Assembly (NCBI GenBank): GCA_031472005.1
Contig: PZJY01000007.1
Location: 496,001 to 560,000, forward strand
Reading direction: 5' to 3'
Length of the DNA: 64,000 bases
Origin: Tetracladium setigerum
Taxonomy: Eukaryota; Ascomycota; Leotiomycetes; Helotiales
Every line of letters begins with the position of its first letter. Position 1 is the first letter of the stretch. The notes below the pieces were generated by a model. That model saw only the letters and a program-made list of their open reading frames with translations. It ran no database searches and had not been told where the DNA came from. The translations under genes were made by a program, and so were the position numbers. Of the stretch, positions 10,058 through 21,585 are shown one piece after another.

Positions 10058-11632
10058 GCTAGTGCTCCCAGGTATAACTTCAAGCGCCTATGAGAAAATG
10101 ATGGGAGAGAGGGGCGATCAGCGTGCCGCAGAGTCTTGGAGCTAATTTGGAAACAAGAGGAAGTGCTGGAAATAAGCCACAGGTTTGGATTTGGGAAGTT
10201 ATATACATTCAATGTTTTTATTTTTGTTAGCCTCATCATCAGATAATTAGTAATTCAATCACAATTTCTTCAATGCAATACGTCGATTCTAGCTGTTTTT
10301 CTCTGCAATATAATTTGAACGATTTCAAGGATCACTAAGATATTAAGCTAAGTAGGTAAATATGAGAAAAGAATTTTAAAAATTTATTTAGAAATGTTCC
10401 CCCAAAAGATCAACATCAAACATCAGTCCACTTAAATGTGTAGAAAATAAATCAGCATAAAAAAAATTATGTGTAAAATAAAATAGGTAGAAAAGATAGC
10501 CAAAAAAAGCTTGGAAACTCGCTAAAAATATTAAAAAGTGGAGCCGGTGAATCGACCCCTCCTCTCCCTTTCGTGAACCGACCTCTCTCTTCCCTTTGTC
10601 TTTTTGCCAGATATGATTTCCGAGGATTGAGACAATTCGGTATCCAGAGAGCATTATCTGACTTCATTTTTCGCGATTTAAATAAGCACGTGAGCCCCTG
10701 AAGTCCTTTCCCCTTTTTGTTTATATTTTCAACACTTCAACGCTGCAGTATCACTTTTTCATCGGTATGCTCCTCATCAATCTTATTAATTCAAGTATAT
10801 ACTGTGGATAACAGTAACGACAACTGCGCCCGCTCCCAGGGAGCTCCTTCTTATCCTAGAGCAGAGCAAAGAAGGAAGCAAAAGAGCATTAAGCAAAAAA
10901 GGTCTACAAGGCAGAAGAGATGCAAGCGGTGACGATGGTTTTAAATACTTAGTGAATCTGCCAAATACAATTGAGAGATTGAGAGAGGAGGTCGATTCAC
11001 CAGATTCACTTCAACATAAACTTCTGATTCCGAGGCCAAAACCAAGGGAGGGGTCGATTTACCTGAATGGAGAGGGAGGCTAGGGTGAATTGTCAGCTCT
11101 CATTTAGAAGTGATTGAGAAGAAGTATTTGAACACAATACATATGAAAAAGAAATGCAACTTATGTTAAAAATGTTTGTAATAAGAAAAAGGTAAAAAAG
11201 TTCAAAAACAAAAACTCATGTGAACCTTTAATAGAGTGAACCCCGAAATGTTATAAAACCACGCGGAGGTGGAAAAGAGTCAATACCTGAAAGTACCAGA
11301 GCCCTTTTTTAGTTCAGACCTAGCCGAAGTCAAACCAGGCCGCCACAGATAAGTCTACAGCTAAGCTTAAAATTCGCTTGGCTTATTTTGATTTACATAG
11401 GTATCTCGGGAAGACTTTGGCTCGCTGAAAGTATTTACGCGCTAAGCCGGAACTACCCGAAATACTGCCGCGACTTGCTCTGCCTCAAGTTGAGAGTGAA
11501 GTGCCGCTAGCAATTCATTTTATCAGGTGCTCCCGCTTCTCCAGGTTTTGATATAGTCGTTCTCGACGCGAGAACAGATCTACACCAACTTCGCTCAACC
11601 ATCCCCCTTGAACCCTCGGCAATATTGATAAC
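10058..11632. other. AT-rich intergenic stretch with inverted motif copies
   Basis: No gene is supported. Part of the stretch is strongly A/T-rich (10380-10540 and 11100-11230). It contains four copies of a GTGAATCGACC-type motif in opposing orientation, listed separately. Confidence 0.55.
10546..11062. repeat. inverted copies of a GTGAATCGACCCCTCC-like motif
   Basis: Two forward copies lie at 10547-10562 (GTGAATCGACCCCTCC) and 10573-10589 (GTGAACCGACCTCTCTC). Two reverse-complement copies lie at 10981-11000 and 11047-11062; read on the minus strand they are GTGAATCGACCTCC and GTAAATCGACCCCTCC. The arms enclose about 400 bases. This could be a small non-autonomous element or a pair of regulatory clusters. 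No target-site duplication was identified. Confidence 0.5.
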
Positions 11633-12210
11633 ATGCCTCGTCTCAGAGAGAAGAAGGTCGATTTGACTGCCGATCCAAGCCAGGATGAGATGGAAGCACC
11701 TTCGAATGAAGCCGAGTACGTTTCTCTATCTGCAGCGTTACTCTATTCATCTAACAATTTTACAGGCTAAGCTATACCTACGTACGGGTCATGATTGAAG
11801 GTGTAGCCCGGGGCACTACCTATGATTTGCTTGCAGATTATTCCGCTGTTTTTGCGCAGATGCTAAGTGTGGCGGAGAGTGGTGGAGAAGTTACGAAGAT
11901 CATCCTCAATGATTTCAACGTCGAAGTCTTCAACCTTTTTCGTAGATGGACAGCGAGCCTCCGCACCAGGACCGATGGAAAAGTCAACAAACAACTTGAA
12001 ATCTTCACCGAAGGATACCACGTCTACCTCCTGGCAAAGCTCTGGTATTTATCAGCTGCCTACAACATCCCCCAACTTCATAATCTGTGTGCGGACCGAA
12101 TTCATCTACTCCTTAGATATTACGAAACTTACGAACCGTCTCTACGTTTAGCAATAATATATGTCTCAACAGCATGCCTATTCTTCCGGCAGTGCTTAAT
12201 GAGTGTTTAA
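11633..12210 (+). CDS. short BTB/POZ-like protein
   Basis: Two exons, 11633-11715 and 11766-12210, give 175 residues. The N-terminus is charged (MPRLREKKVDL). The BTB-like region covers ~35-140: YVRVMIEGVARGTTYDLLAD, then a strand (KIILNDFNVEVFNLFRRW), then LLAKLWYLSAAYNIPQLHNL, which is the typical helix pair of this fungal BTB family. The stop follows soon after, at ~35 residues beyond the domain, where relatives usually have a longer helical tail. Loss of the tail or a missed splice is possible. Function unknown. Confidence 0.62.
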
Positions 12211-13239
12211 AAATTTGTGTTCGATCGATACCAAGGTAAGGTAGGCTTTGTACTGATGTTTTGTACGTTCAAAGTATTTGCTATCATCGCATGGACGACT
12301 AAGCAAAAATGTTGAAAAGCCAGTAGGATCACACTAGTACCTGCTTCAACCGTTCAGCATGGAGGGAACAGGTGCAGCAACTGCTCTGCCTTTTGGCTAC
12401 TGAAATTTCCATTGAAATTGCCTAGGGAAGGTAGTGTGCAATGCTTGGTGTTTGTACATAATGAGTCCCCTGCTAGAAACGTCCTCATGGCCTTCGGGAG
12501 GCCGCAAGTTAATACACTTTCAGTGTACCAGCTGCCCGACGTTAATAACTATCATCATTATCATCATCATCACCAGTAGCTGACTACGCCGAATACCCCA
12601 AGCCTCTGAGAAGAGGAATGCTTGTTGTATGATTTAAACGGAAGTGTGGAAAAAAAGGTTCGGGCCGCACCGAACGGCACATTTGCCAAGCAAATAACGC
12701 TCCACAACAAAGAACAGTCCGCAAGAGAAACCCAGTAAATCCCAGGCGCAAACCTTCGTACCTTGAAAAAGCATTCAACACCAAAATTGACTAGAGGAAA
12801 TCGAGCTGAAGTACACACGATTATATTCGCTATCGCCGCCTATGTGTATATATACAAAGCGCATAAAAAGCCAGCGCTCCTTCCCAGCCCAGCCATTTTC
12901 ATTCTCTGTCCTTTTGTTGACGACCTTATATATTACAAGAATTCTGTATGTACACTCTCCCCATTCCATATTTCTCGAGAGTGCCTTTTGTTTTGGGCAA
13001 TAATGCCATACTGTACAATTGTGAAAATAAACGAAAAAAAATGAATCAAAAAATTCAACAGAAAAACAAATCAGAGCAGAGCTCCTGGTAATCCAACAAA
13101 CAAAGCCAGCCATGAAAAGTCAAGGCAAAGCAAAACAAAGTAACCACCCAAACGCCGTCGCAAAAATGCATATGCCGCTCGCTCGCAACATTATCTCAGC
13201 CTGGTCCGGAAAAAAGACAAAACACACAAGTTTTTACAT
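12211..13239. other. intergenic, convergent 3' regions
   Basis: It lies between the ends of the BTB gene and the minus-strand glycosyltransferase. A short ATC/ATT-rich stretch occurs at 12545-12572. No gene is supported. Confidence 0.55.
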
Positions 13240-14805
13240 TCAAGACTGCTTTACTCTCATGGCAGCAATCTTTCCCTCGGCTCCTGGATCACCCGGAAAC
13301 CAGTTTAATACCATGACTTCGTCGTTCTGTCCCTCTCCGCCTTTTTTGACGTAGAGTTGGCGCACGGCTGTTCGGCCTTGCTTTTCAATGAACATTGAGT
13401 CGATGATCTTGTACTGTACTTTTGCTTGGGGTGATAGTTTGGGACGGAGAGGGTCGAGACTGTGTTTGACGTTGAAGTTCTCGTCCCAAGTCTCTTCCAT
13501 TTGGATGAGGTTGAGCTTTTCGATTGGTGATTCTGAGCCATTTCCCACGCCGGTGCCGAGCATACCACCTCTTCTGCCGGTGAGATGACCTAGGGGATAT
13601 GTTTGGATTGTATACCCGTTCGATAAGATCAGGGAATCCTCGAATTGCCATCTTTGTAGGAAACAATCGTCACATACATCTGCTACCAGGTGGGTTTTTT
13701 GTAGATCGATTTTGTCCATTCCCTCCTTCCAGTGATGAATGGAGAGAACGGGCCGACCAGACTCGAAGAAGCCGGAGAGATCGTGCTTGAGATCGAGTTG
13801 GTAAAGTCCATGGAGGTTGGTGAGTTTGGTGGTGGAGAAGCGGTAAATGCAATCCATTATTGTGACGTCCCCAGATGTTGTGCTCGGTTTATCACCGCAT
13901 TCGTGTTTGTGTTGGTCCATAATTTTGACCAGGGGTACACTCAATATGATAGAAGCCCCACCAAATCCCATTAGACCATAATGGTTGACCGCCCACCAGT
14001 TCTCGCTCAATGCGCTTATGTATTGCTCCTTCCTAAAATCGTGGTTCAGAAGTTCCTTCTTCAATTCGTTCAGGCTGGGGAAGAATGTATCGTCGTCAAT
14101 TGTGACCATCCATTGTGTATTCTCGTCGCGCGCGGCGTACATAACACTGACGAGGGAGAAGTAGCGTTGTTCAAAACTATCCTCTTCGTTCACGGGGTGG
14201 AGAATTGTAACGTTCATCCCCTTCTCATGGAATTCCTTCTCTAATGCTTCCATTTCCTCCTTTTTCGCAAGAGTTTCCATGTTTTCCTTCACAATACAGA
14301 AGAGACGTGCGCCAGTGTGTGGGAGCCATCGATTGAGGTGTTGTACTGTGTCGCGCAGTCTGCCAATGGTTGTCTGGAGCGCAAAGATCATGTTGGAGGC
14401 ATCCGGGATTCCAGGGATTCCGCGAGGAACGTCGAGGGTGAGGGTTGAGAGGCAGGATTTTAGGGATACTTTTTTCGAAGTGATAAGATCCACGGTCTGG
14501 AAGTCTGGGAAGAGGGGTTGGTCCATCTTGGTTGCGAGGGGTCGATCTGGTGCCCCTGGCCTGGTGGTGATATCGCGGGAGACATATTTGATGGTGGGCG
14601 TGAGTTGGTAGGGTTCCAGCCAGCTTAGATCTTCTTTGCAGACGGAGGAGGAGGAGGGTCTGTCGGATGCGATCTCGTGAATACGATCCCAACTCTCATC
14701 CGCCACCTTCCTCACCCCATCCGAATTCCCATATCGAGCAACGAAAATAACGATTGTAACGAGAGTGAGGAGGAGAACCAGTGAGAGAGGCCGTCGCGCA
14801 AGCAT
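13240..14805 (-). CDS. Fringe-like (GT31-type) membrane glycosyltransferase
   Basis: Type II membrane protein of 521 residues, one exon, probably Golgi. A short cytoplasmic end (MLARR) precedes a single anchor at residues ~6-24. The lumenal part begins a nucleotide-sugar fold near 138 (MIFALQTTIGRLRDTVQHLN). The metal-binding acidic motif is TIDDDTFFPS, with D237-D239, the DxD equivalent of Fringe and DUF604-type enzymes. FGGASIILS and a CGD...GDVTIMDCIYR segment follow, which are the acceptor-side loop and conserved acidic/Cys motif of the family. Donor and acceptor sugars cannot be read from sequence. The start ATG is followed directly by the basic-hydrophobic anchor, which supports it. Confidence 0.82.
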   Translation of the reverse strand: MLARRPLSLVLLLTLVTIVIFVARYGNSDGVRKVADESWDRIHEIASDRPSSSSVCKEDLSWLEPYQLTPTIKYVSRDITTRPGAPDRPLATKMDQPLFPDFQTVDLITSKKVSLKSCLSTLTLDVPRGIPGIPDASNMIFALQTTIGRLRDTVQHLNRWLPHTGARLFCIVKENMETLAKKEEMEALEKEFHEKGMNVTILHPVNEEDSFEQRYFSLVSVMYAARDENTQWMVTIDDDTFFPSLNELKKELLNHDFRKEQYISALSENWWAVNHYGLMGFGGASIILSVPLVKIMDQHKHECGDKPSTTSGDVTIMDCIYRFSTTKLTNLHGLYQLDLKHDLSGFFESGRPVLSIHHWKEGMDKIDLQKTHLVADVCDDCFLQRWQFEDSLILSNGYTIQTYPLGHLTGRRGGMLGTGVGNGSESPIEKLNLIQMEETWDENFNVKHSLDPLRPKLSPQAKVQYKIIDSMFIEKQGRTAVRQLYVKKGGEGQNDEVMVLNWFPGDPGAEGKIAAMRVKQS

Positions 14806-15897
14806 GATGGGCTACATAAAACTGTAGGAATACACGGCAAGAGAAGAAGAAGGAGAAGGAGAGGAAGAATGAGGACGTGAGGAAGTCGGGTTGGTGATGG
14901 AGGGAGGTGAAGTCCGTCGCCGTCGTCGAGATGTCGATCCAACGATGGATTTCAAGGATTCTTGGGCCAAGAGGGGAGGACGTTTAGTGATTGGCCGAAC
15001 CGGCTTGGCTGCCAAGCGAGGAAAAGGGGTAGAATTTCTTTACCGAAGCCTTTGTTGACATTGGGATTTCGGAATTCACATTTGTTTTGTGTGCGCATTT
15101 GTCTCCTTTGCCCATGTTGTACGAGAGCTATACGTTAATAATAATGATGTTGCTGCACAGAGATAAGCTGTTTGTCCCGTCACATGCTATTGAATATCAG
15201 TGAGGAGAAGCTGATCGACATGTCGTCAGACTGGTCTCACTTCACACGACAAGACCTCTATTTCTAGTGCGATCTGGAATCACAATGCCATTGATTAAAA
15301 GGTCCAACTAAAGCTCCCCTCCTTATTAAATTGATACTGGTTCATACTTGAAATATGTTCAATGTTGGTACAGTACCTTTGGTATTTCCAAGACCAACAC
15401 CTGTTTCTAAATCTTCCTCTTTTTTTGCTAACATTGTTCTTCCTCTTGCTCTTTCATCATATCCTTCACGTCGATCTCAGAACTTTATGAGCGAATGCAA
15501 TGCATGTTGGAGGGCGTTGCATGCAGAATGAGGGATCACCAGGCGGCGAGGCTGGAAAGGCTACCACTCTTGCCTGGCGAGGCTGGCCGATATCTCACGA
15601 TCCTTGGCACCTCGGCATGCTGACTAACACAATAGGCTGAATCAACGCGACCAACCTCCAAGTCTAGGAGGCTGAACATCAGAATTGCCTTGCATCTACA
15701 GAGATCTCGCAAAGAACCAACGACAAAATACAATAAAGCCATTCTTTTTGCCCCTACCATCCTCATCCCAAAGCTTTGGTTCTCGCGTTCTATCCGTGAT
15801 TTCGCGACCGTCACAACCCCTCAGAACATACCTCACCTCGTCCTCCGCCTCTCCAGAAATCTCCCAAGCGAGCGATTCATATACAAACAATTTCAGC
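14806..15897. promoter_or_regulatory. divergent promoter region
   Basis: About 1.1 kb lies between the starts of the minus-strand glycosyltransferase and the plus-strand RING-CH gene. No supported coding sequence or named site was seen. An upstream open frame from 15685 joins the RING-CH frame but begins with TTG, so the first ATG, at 15898, was taken. Confidence 0.45.
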
Positions 15898-17317
15898 ATG
15901 AATTCCGAACACGTCCTCCTCAATTCCCTATCTTCTGCCAACTCTGCCACCAACCCTCCTCCACCAGAAGCCACCCAACAACCCTCTCCAGAAGTACGAA
16001 CATGTTGGATATGCCAGCAAGATGATGTGGACGACGAGACACCAGACATTGTATGGAAGTCACCATGTCCATGTTCCTTAGTCGCGCATGATGCCTGCTT
16101 GTTGGACTGGATTGCCGACAAAGAGACTCCCAAGAAGAATGAAATAGCGAGGAATCAAACCATCAAATGTCCACAATGCCAGGCAGTCCTTAAAATCGAA
16201 CGTCCGCGCGATTATCTCGTTCAAGTTTTTGATATTGTACACAACGCTGCGAGGGATATGGCATTACCGACTGCGTTAAGTGGAGTACTAGGATGCTTCT
16301 ACTCAGGGTTCTTGGTTTACGGATTAAATACCATGCAAGTAGTGTTTGGGCATGATGAGGCGAGGAGAGTACTCGGAGGGGTATTTGAACAGGAACATAT
16401 TTCGACGCAATGGATCAGACTCGTAAAAGAGTCTGTGAAGTGGTCTCTGACTGCCTTCGATCCCTTTTTCCCGGATTACCGTTCGTCTTCTAACTGGAAG
16501 ATCTTTGTTGGCTTGCCGTTGATTGGGCCATCCTTGATCATTTTAAGGACAAAGCTTGCGGATCAGGCTTTTGCGTTACTACTACCTCTAGTGAGCATGC
16601 CTCCTTCTTTCTACTCTTCCTATTTTCTGACTTCTGATTTAGTACTTCCTGGATCCAGCTCATCGTGACATTGCCTGGCCTCCAACACCTGGTCTCGCTT
16701 TTAGCACTCTTCCCTACATCCGCTCCACTTATAACGAAATCTACCGTCTCGCTCTCGCTCCACACGAGAAGAGATGGGATGAAGCCGTCCATCGAGCCCC
16801 AAGAGAAGGTGAAGGAGCAGCAGGAAATGTCCAACAAGACGAAGAAGAAGGAGGCGGCGCCCTTCTTGAGATTCAAATCGTACAGGAGGATGACTTTGAA
16901 GAAGCTGCTGAAGTCAATCTCGCAAATGACCAAGTACCTCTTCAACAACCTCCAGCAAACCCTCGCAACGACAACAACAATAATCTCAACGCAGCCTGGG
17001 AAATCCGTCGTGATTTCTCAACAGTTGATACTGTTGATCTCGTGATGGGCGCTCTGTTCTTTCCAACCGTCGCTTCGTTCGCTGGCGAGATTCTGAAACA
17101 CACATTACCTGCAACTTGGACCGGAAAGAATCTAGGTCTGAGATATGCAGGGCGCTACCCGGGACTTCTCAGGGAGAAATGGGGACGGACGATCGTTGGA
17201 GGGTGCTTATTTGTCGTGCTGAAGGATGCTATTACGCTGTATTGTAAGTGGAAGAAGGCTAGAGATTTCGGGAAGAGGAAAGTGTTAAATTATACCGGGG
17301 AGAAGAAGAGATCGTGA
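15898..17317 (+). CDS. RING-CH (MARCH-type) membrane E3 ubiquitin ligase
   Basis: Exons 15898-16590 and 16643-17317 give 455 residues. The RING-CH finger is complete: C36-X2-C39, C57-X-C59, H64-X2-C67, C91-X2-C94 (C4HC3 order), with CWIC and CPQC at its ends and the W71 usual before the last pair. Hydrophobic segments follow at ~113-135 (ALPTALSGVLGCFYSGFLVY), ~200-230, ~368-385 and ~420-440, so the protein is multi-pass. The family ubiquitinates membrane proteins; MARCH5-like members sit on mitochondria, but location here is unproven. The region between the last two hydrophobic parts is acidic and Gln/Asn-rich. Start chosen as the first ATG of the frame. Confidence 0.85.
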
Positions 17318-18186
17318 TCTGTATAAGAAAGGAAGGCATAGTAATGATTTGATGAAGGATGGATGGCATCTGTAGTATTAATGTTGCAAATTTGTAGCTG
17401 GTGCTTGAGCCTGGAGTTATTTTATTCCCCAGAGGGAGCATGGGCTTGGGTATTCTTTCTGGAATCTCCTCTCTAGAATAATCAGGCACTTCTGCAATCT
17501 AGAATAATAGAAACGCGTAGATATTCGAGTATAGAGCAAACATTCTAATTGAGAGAGAATTGTCTCATGCTCGCTGGCTTCGTCCTTTGCCTGCAATCCT
17601 TCTCCTCAAAATCACACACTCTCTAATAATCAATCCCCCATCGATACACAAAGCTAAGTGTGTTTCTGACTCCACCTACGTGAGAAGAGTCTTTAGGTAC
17701 ATCCTTCCAAGCACATATGTTGGTAGATCAAAAATATGAAGCTCTGTTTATCACAGTCGAACATACATTAAATTGAGAATTGAAAAAGCTCCTACACATC
17801 TCGCCTTTTAGAAATCAGTTGTATAATCTGATTTTCGCGAAATGGCTTGATTCTTGACGGAGAATATGCGTGTTAGTCCGTGATGCGCTTCCAAATTGGA
17901 TATCCTCACAGCAGTCACTGTTCAATCTGTCTCGACACTTCCAAACGGAGCCTCCTGCTTTTTCTGCCACAAAGATTCCAGTAACTCATTTCATTCTCGA
18001 TCGGCTATGAATACTCACGTGAAAGTCCCAATGTTGTTCACCTTTAACGGGTGTCTTGTTTTGATGCCAAGAAATCAACTTCCCCAATTGTAGAAGCCGC
18101 TCTCACTTTCCCCATGCAACTTCGACCTCCCAAAAACACCAACACGACGTCACAAAATCTTCTCCAACCCCAAATCAACCTTCGTC
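17318..18186. other. intergenic, nothing recognised
   Basis: No gene is supported. The last ~60 bases before the next start are rich in C and A, as in other leaders of this window. Confidence 0.5.
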
Positions 18187-19504
18187 ATGGCGGCTGATAG
18201 TTCCGACTCTAGTAGTCCGAGCGACGGTGAGAGCAGCACACACGGCATAACTTTCGGCAGCAGACTTCCTCAGTTCTATGTCTTCGGCAGTGCCAACAAG
18301 CCAACTTCACCATTCGACTTCTCGACACTCTCAAATTCTGCTGGCAAGTCTGGAGTCACTACTGAAGTCACCAAAGACCAATCAACTGGTGACTAACCAT
18401 AATTTTGAAATGTTGCATGAGCTAATTCCGTCCAGAGTCTGAAAGTACGACAAAATCATCCCTAACGCCATCTGTTCCTGCCGCCCAAAATTTGTTATTT
18501 GGTTCAACGTCTACACCTCAACCTGCCCCAATGTTTGCCGAACTTCAAAAAGCTCAAATTCAAGCTGCAAGTGCCCACACCTTGGCTGGTCGTAAACCCA
18601 CCAACAAGACCAAACCCTCATTCTCGTATGTCTACTACCATCACTTATCTCATACCATGCTTATACCAGAGACAACAGAAGCCCTCCAGTCTTTGTGACT
18701 TTCATCGTTGGTAAAGGTTCCGACTCACAAGAGTTTAAAGTACATAAACAACTGGCAATTTTCCACTCGCCATACTTCAGAATTGCTTTTTCGGGTAGCA
18801 ATAATGGTCAGTCAGAGGGCAGTCCAGACCAGATCTCCCACAGCCCATCAGTTAACACGAGTTTGTTATTAGAAAGTGACACTCTGAAGCTGCCAGATAT
18901 CGAACCACAAGTCTTCGGTCTCCTAGTTCATTGGCTATATACAGAAGAAATTGAAGATCAAAGTGACACAATTGCTGAACCTTCTGCAGATGGCAGCCTT
19001 AACGGAGATGAGACTTGCGATCCTCTTCCTTTGGTAAAACTATGGTTAGTTGCTGACCGCTGCCGAATTGCGCCGTAAGTCTGCACCTTCCATCTTTTTT
19101 TTGACTTTTAATTATTGAGAAGCTACTAACACAAGTGCGGAAAAAGCCTTCAGAACAAGATTCCCGGTCGTCTGATTCCAATTCTCTCACGTGCAACCCT
19201 AGGCGACACCCAAGCTGCAGCACATTTAGCCTGGCCCACTGAGTCCACCGGCTGGTCCAGCGGTCAATCCACATACATGTCCACATACAGATCCACTTCC
19301 CGCAAGCTGCAAGACCTCCTGATTGATCACGTAGCTTTCTGTCCTACTCCAAAAAATGAGGAAGCTTATGAGGTTTTAATGCTTGGTGTACCGGTTGAGA
19401 TGGCCGCCAAAATTGCCACAAGATTGAGAGGTGAGTTTGAAAGGAGCGCGAAAAGTCAAGATGGAGTGACGGCGGAGGATTACTTTGTTGATGAGAGTAC
19501 TTGA
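18187..19504 (+). CDS. BTB/POZ domain protein with FG-containing N-terminus
   Basis: Four phase-consistent exons, 18187-18388, 18436-18625, 18670-19074 and 19147-19504, give 384 residues. Residues 1-125 are low-complexity Ser/Thr/Pro-rich with scattered FG pairs (TFGSRLP, YVFGSANK, LLFGSTST). A clear BTB domain follows at ~133-260: VFVTFIVGKGSDSQEFKVHK, then FHSPYFRIAFSG, DIEPQVFGLLVHWLYTEEI and LVKLWLVADRCRIAPLQNK. An acidic insert separates the strand and helix parts. The C-terminal ~100 residues are helical. The last acceptor is AAAAAG at 19146; the nearer ACAAG leads to an early stop. Such fungal BTB proteins are mostly uncharacterised. Confidence 0.8.
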
Positions 19505-20116
19505 GCGAGGTGGATTGTGTACATGAGGACTTCGATGTGGTATCGATATGAAATAATAAGCGTTTGAAGCATAAGATATGCCCTATGGAAGCTTGGTGGG
19601 GATGAACAACACAATGTTTACATAGGAAAGTTTTTAATTGCCTGTGAAGGAGAATTGCTCAAATGATAGCTACAAGCACATTCAAATAGCACAAATAATA
19701 TTACAAACTCCAGCTTAGTAGGAAAATTGAAGAGAACGAAGTTTCACTCTAAATTTCTACTGTTGCCAAGTCTGATTCTTTTCCTGGACTGAATACACCC
19801 TCAAATCAACCACACCGCAACACCTTCGGATAAAGCACAAAGCAAACAGGTTGTTGAAGCAATTATTTCAAACGCTGGACCTCGACCTTCCCTGTCGACC
19901 AGATCTTAACGCGCTGCGTGGGGAGAAGTCAAGTTTTGCTGCTTGAAGCCGAGATACATCAAGCAGCTTTGCAATAGAATTCCAAGTTCCAGTCGTCGAG
20001 GTAAATCACCGAGATTGAAACGAACTTGATTTGGGGCGTTCTAATGATGAAGATTGCACGAGCAATGAGTGACCGACAGTGTAATTATTCAGGATTTTAT
20101 GCATCAATAAACAGCT
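19505..20116. other. intergenic, convergent 3' regions
   Basis: It lies between the ends of two convergent BTB genes. Nothing else is supported. Confidence 0.55.
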
Positions 20117-20861
20117 TTATTCGTGAATTGGGACGTAGTAGTCTGATGCCTGTGGTGGCAAGACTTCCTCGCCCGCCTTGAGCTTGATGTTCTGACGTTG
20201 TACTTCAGAGAAGAGATCCTTCCATGCCTCATCTGGAATCATAGAACTATGTCTGGACATCAAATCTGGCATGGAAGAAGCCCATGCAATCATTGCTTCC
20301 TTAAGCAAAGACCAAGCCCTTTGGTCGTAAAGAGATGCCAGAGTCAGGCCCATCCGATGGCTTTTCTCACTGGCGACAGCACAAATCTCGTCCATAGCCG
20401 CGTTTTGAAGCCTTGGTACACCTAAGTATTCCGCAAGCCGCCAGATATCTGCGAGTATCTTGACATTCCAGTAGTTCCCAACATAATCCGTGCCATCAGC
20501 TGGAGACAGTGATTCTCGGTATATCCAGTCAACGAAGTGGCCGAATATCTCAGGAGTGAAGAAGTAGTTTGGGATTCTGATGTCGACTCTCTTTGTAGTC
20601 GGATTCATGAATGCTTCGTGGAAGAATGTAGAGTGGAAACGGAGCAGGTCCTTGTGGACGCAGAACAACGTGCCTTTATCATAGCGGCCTGAGCAGAAAA
20701 GGACTTCGACCATAGTCTGAGGTCTCCTAAATTATTTCAACATCGATTAGTTCCTCCCTTGCTGCTGATTGTATCTCGATCGGGAGGAGAGCTTACGTTA
20801 AAGAAGGAGTCATCTTCTTCGCTTTTGCCTTCGTAAGAACTCTTTGAGCACCGGACTCCAT
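20117..20861 (-). CDS. BTB/POZ domain protein
   Basis: Two exons on the minus strand, 20861-20797 and 20726-20117, give 224 residues. The first exon gives a basic N-terminus (LTKAKAKKMTPSLT). The BTB domain spans ~25-150: MVEVLFCSGRYDKGTLFCVH, DLLRFHSTFFHEAFMN, YFFTPEIFGHFVDWIYRESL, then ILADIWRLAEYLGVPRLQNA. This is the full strand, VHK, FF.AF, VF..FVDWIY, L...A..L.I..LQN pattern. A short helical tail completes the usual length for small fungal BTB-only proteins. The intron has a GTAAGC donor and TTTAG acceptor. It likely acts through protein-protein contacts. Confidence 0.8.
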
Positions 20862-21585
20862 GGTAATGTCTGATTCAATAAAAACTGAAGCTTGGTTTTA
20901 TTTTGTTTTTGATGAAGAGCGCCCGTTGGAGATTGAAGATAGTGGGCGAACGCGGCAGGTTGAGGAAGAGAGTAAGAGGTCGAACGCGAAGAAAGAGGTC
21001 GAACGCGAAGAAAGAGGTCAAATACGAAATAACAGGTCAGAGGACGAGTTGAGGGTTCAGGTTTAGAGTTAAGATGCCGAGAAGGAAAGTGAGATACCAA
21101 ACGAGTAAAAAGAAAAGAAGGAGCAAGCGAAGTGTTGATGGAGATCCAGCAAGGCAACACGTGACAGTCATGGTGTGGAAGAAGCCAGAATGGAGCTCTG
21201 AAGAAGGCAACAATTACAAATAAAAGCTAACCAAAGATTGATAAATTTCTGTCTATGTTTCTTAAAGTCCTCCTACTTGTACATTGATATCGCGAAGTTA
21301 GAAATGTTGGAGCACCTGACATTTTTAACCTTTCATTGTAAGCACCGTGTTGAAGGAAAACAAAATGATTATCGTAAAAAGTTGTACTTTGTGTCAAAAT
21401 CCGGAAGATTTAGCAAGTTTTACGTAGATAAGTAGTTGGTATTGAAGTGCTTTGTATTAACACAATGCTCCAGGGGTCAGTATCATTGATCGCTAACAAA
21501 TGACTGCTGTGGAGACTTAAATATTCTCAACTTTTACTTTTGGTAATTAGAAAGCAAGAATTATGTGCGCTCCATCCTTCACTTC
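20862..21585. other. intergenic with short tandem repeat
   Basis: This is the upstream region of the BTB gene ending at 20861. It contains a 19-base tandem repeat (20976-21032), listed separately. The rest is AT-rich with nothing recognised. Confidence 0.5.
20976..21032. repeat. 19-bp tandem repeat, about three copies
   Basis: Two exact units of GAGGTCGAACGCGAAGAAA at 20976-20994 and 20995-21013 are followed by a diverged third starting GAGGTCAAATACGAAAT. The repeat lies about 115 bases upstream of the start of the BTB gene at 20861, so within its leader or promoter. Confidence 0.8.
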
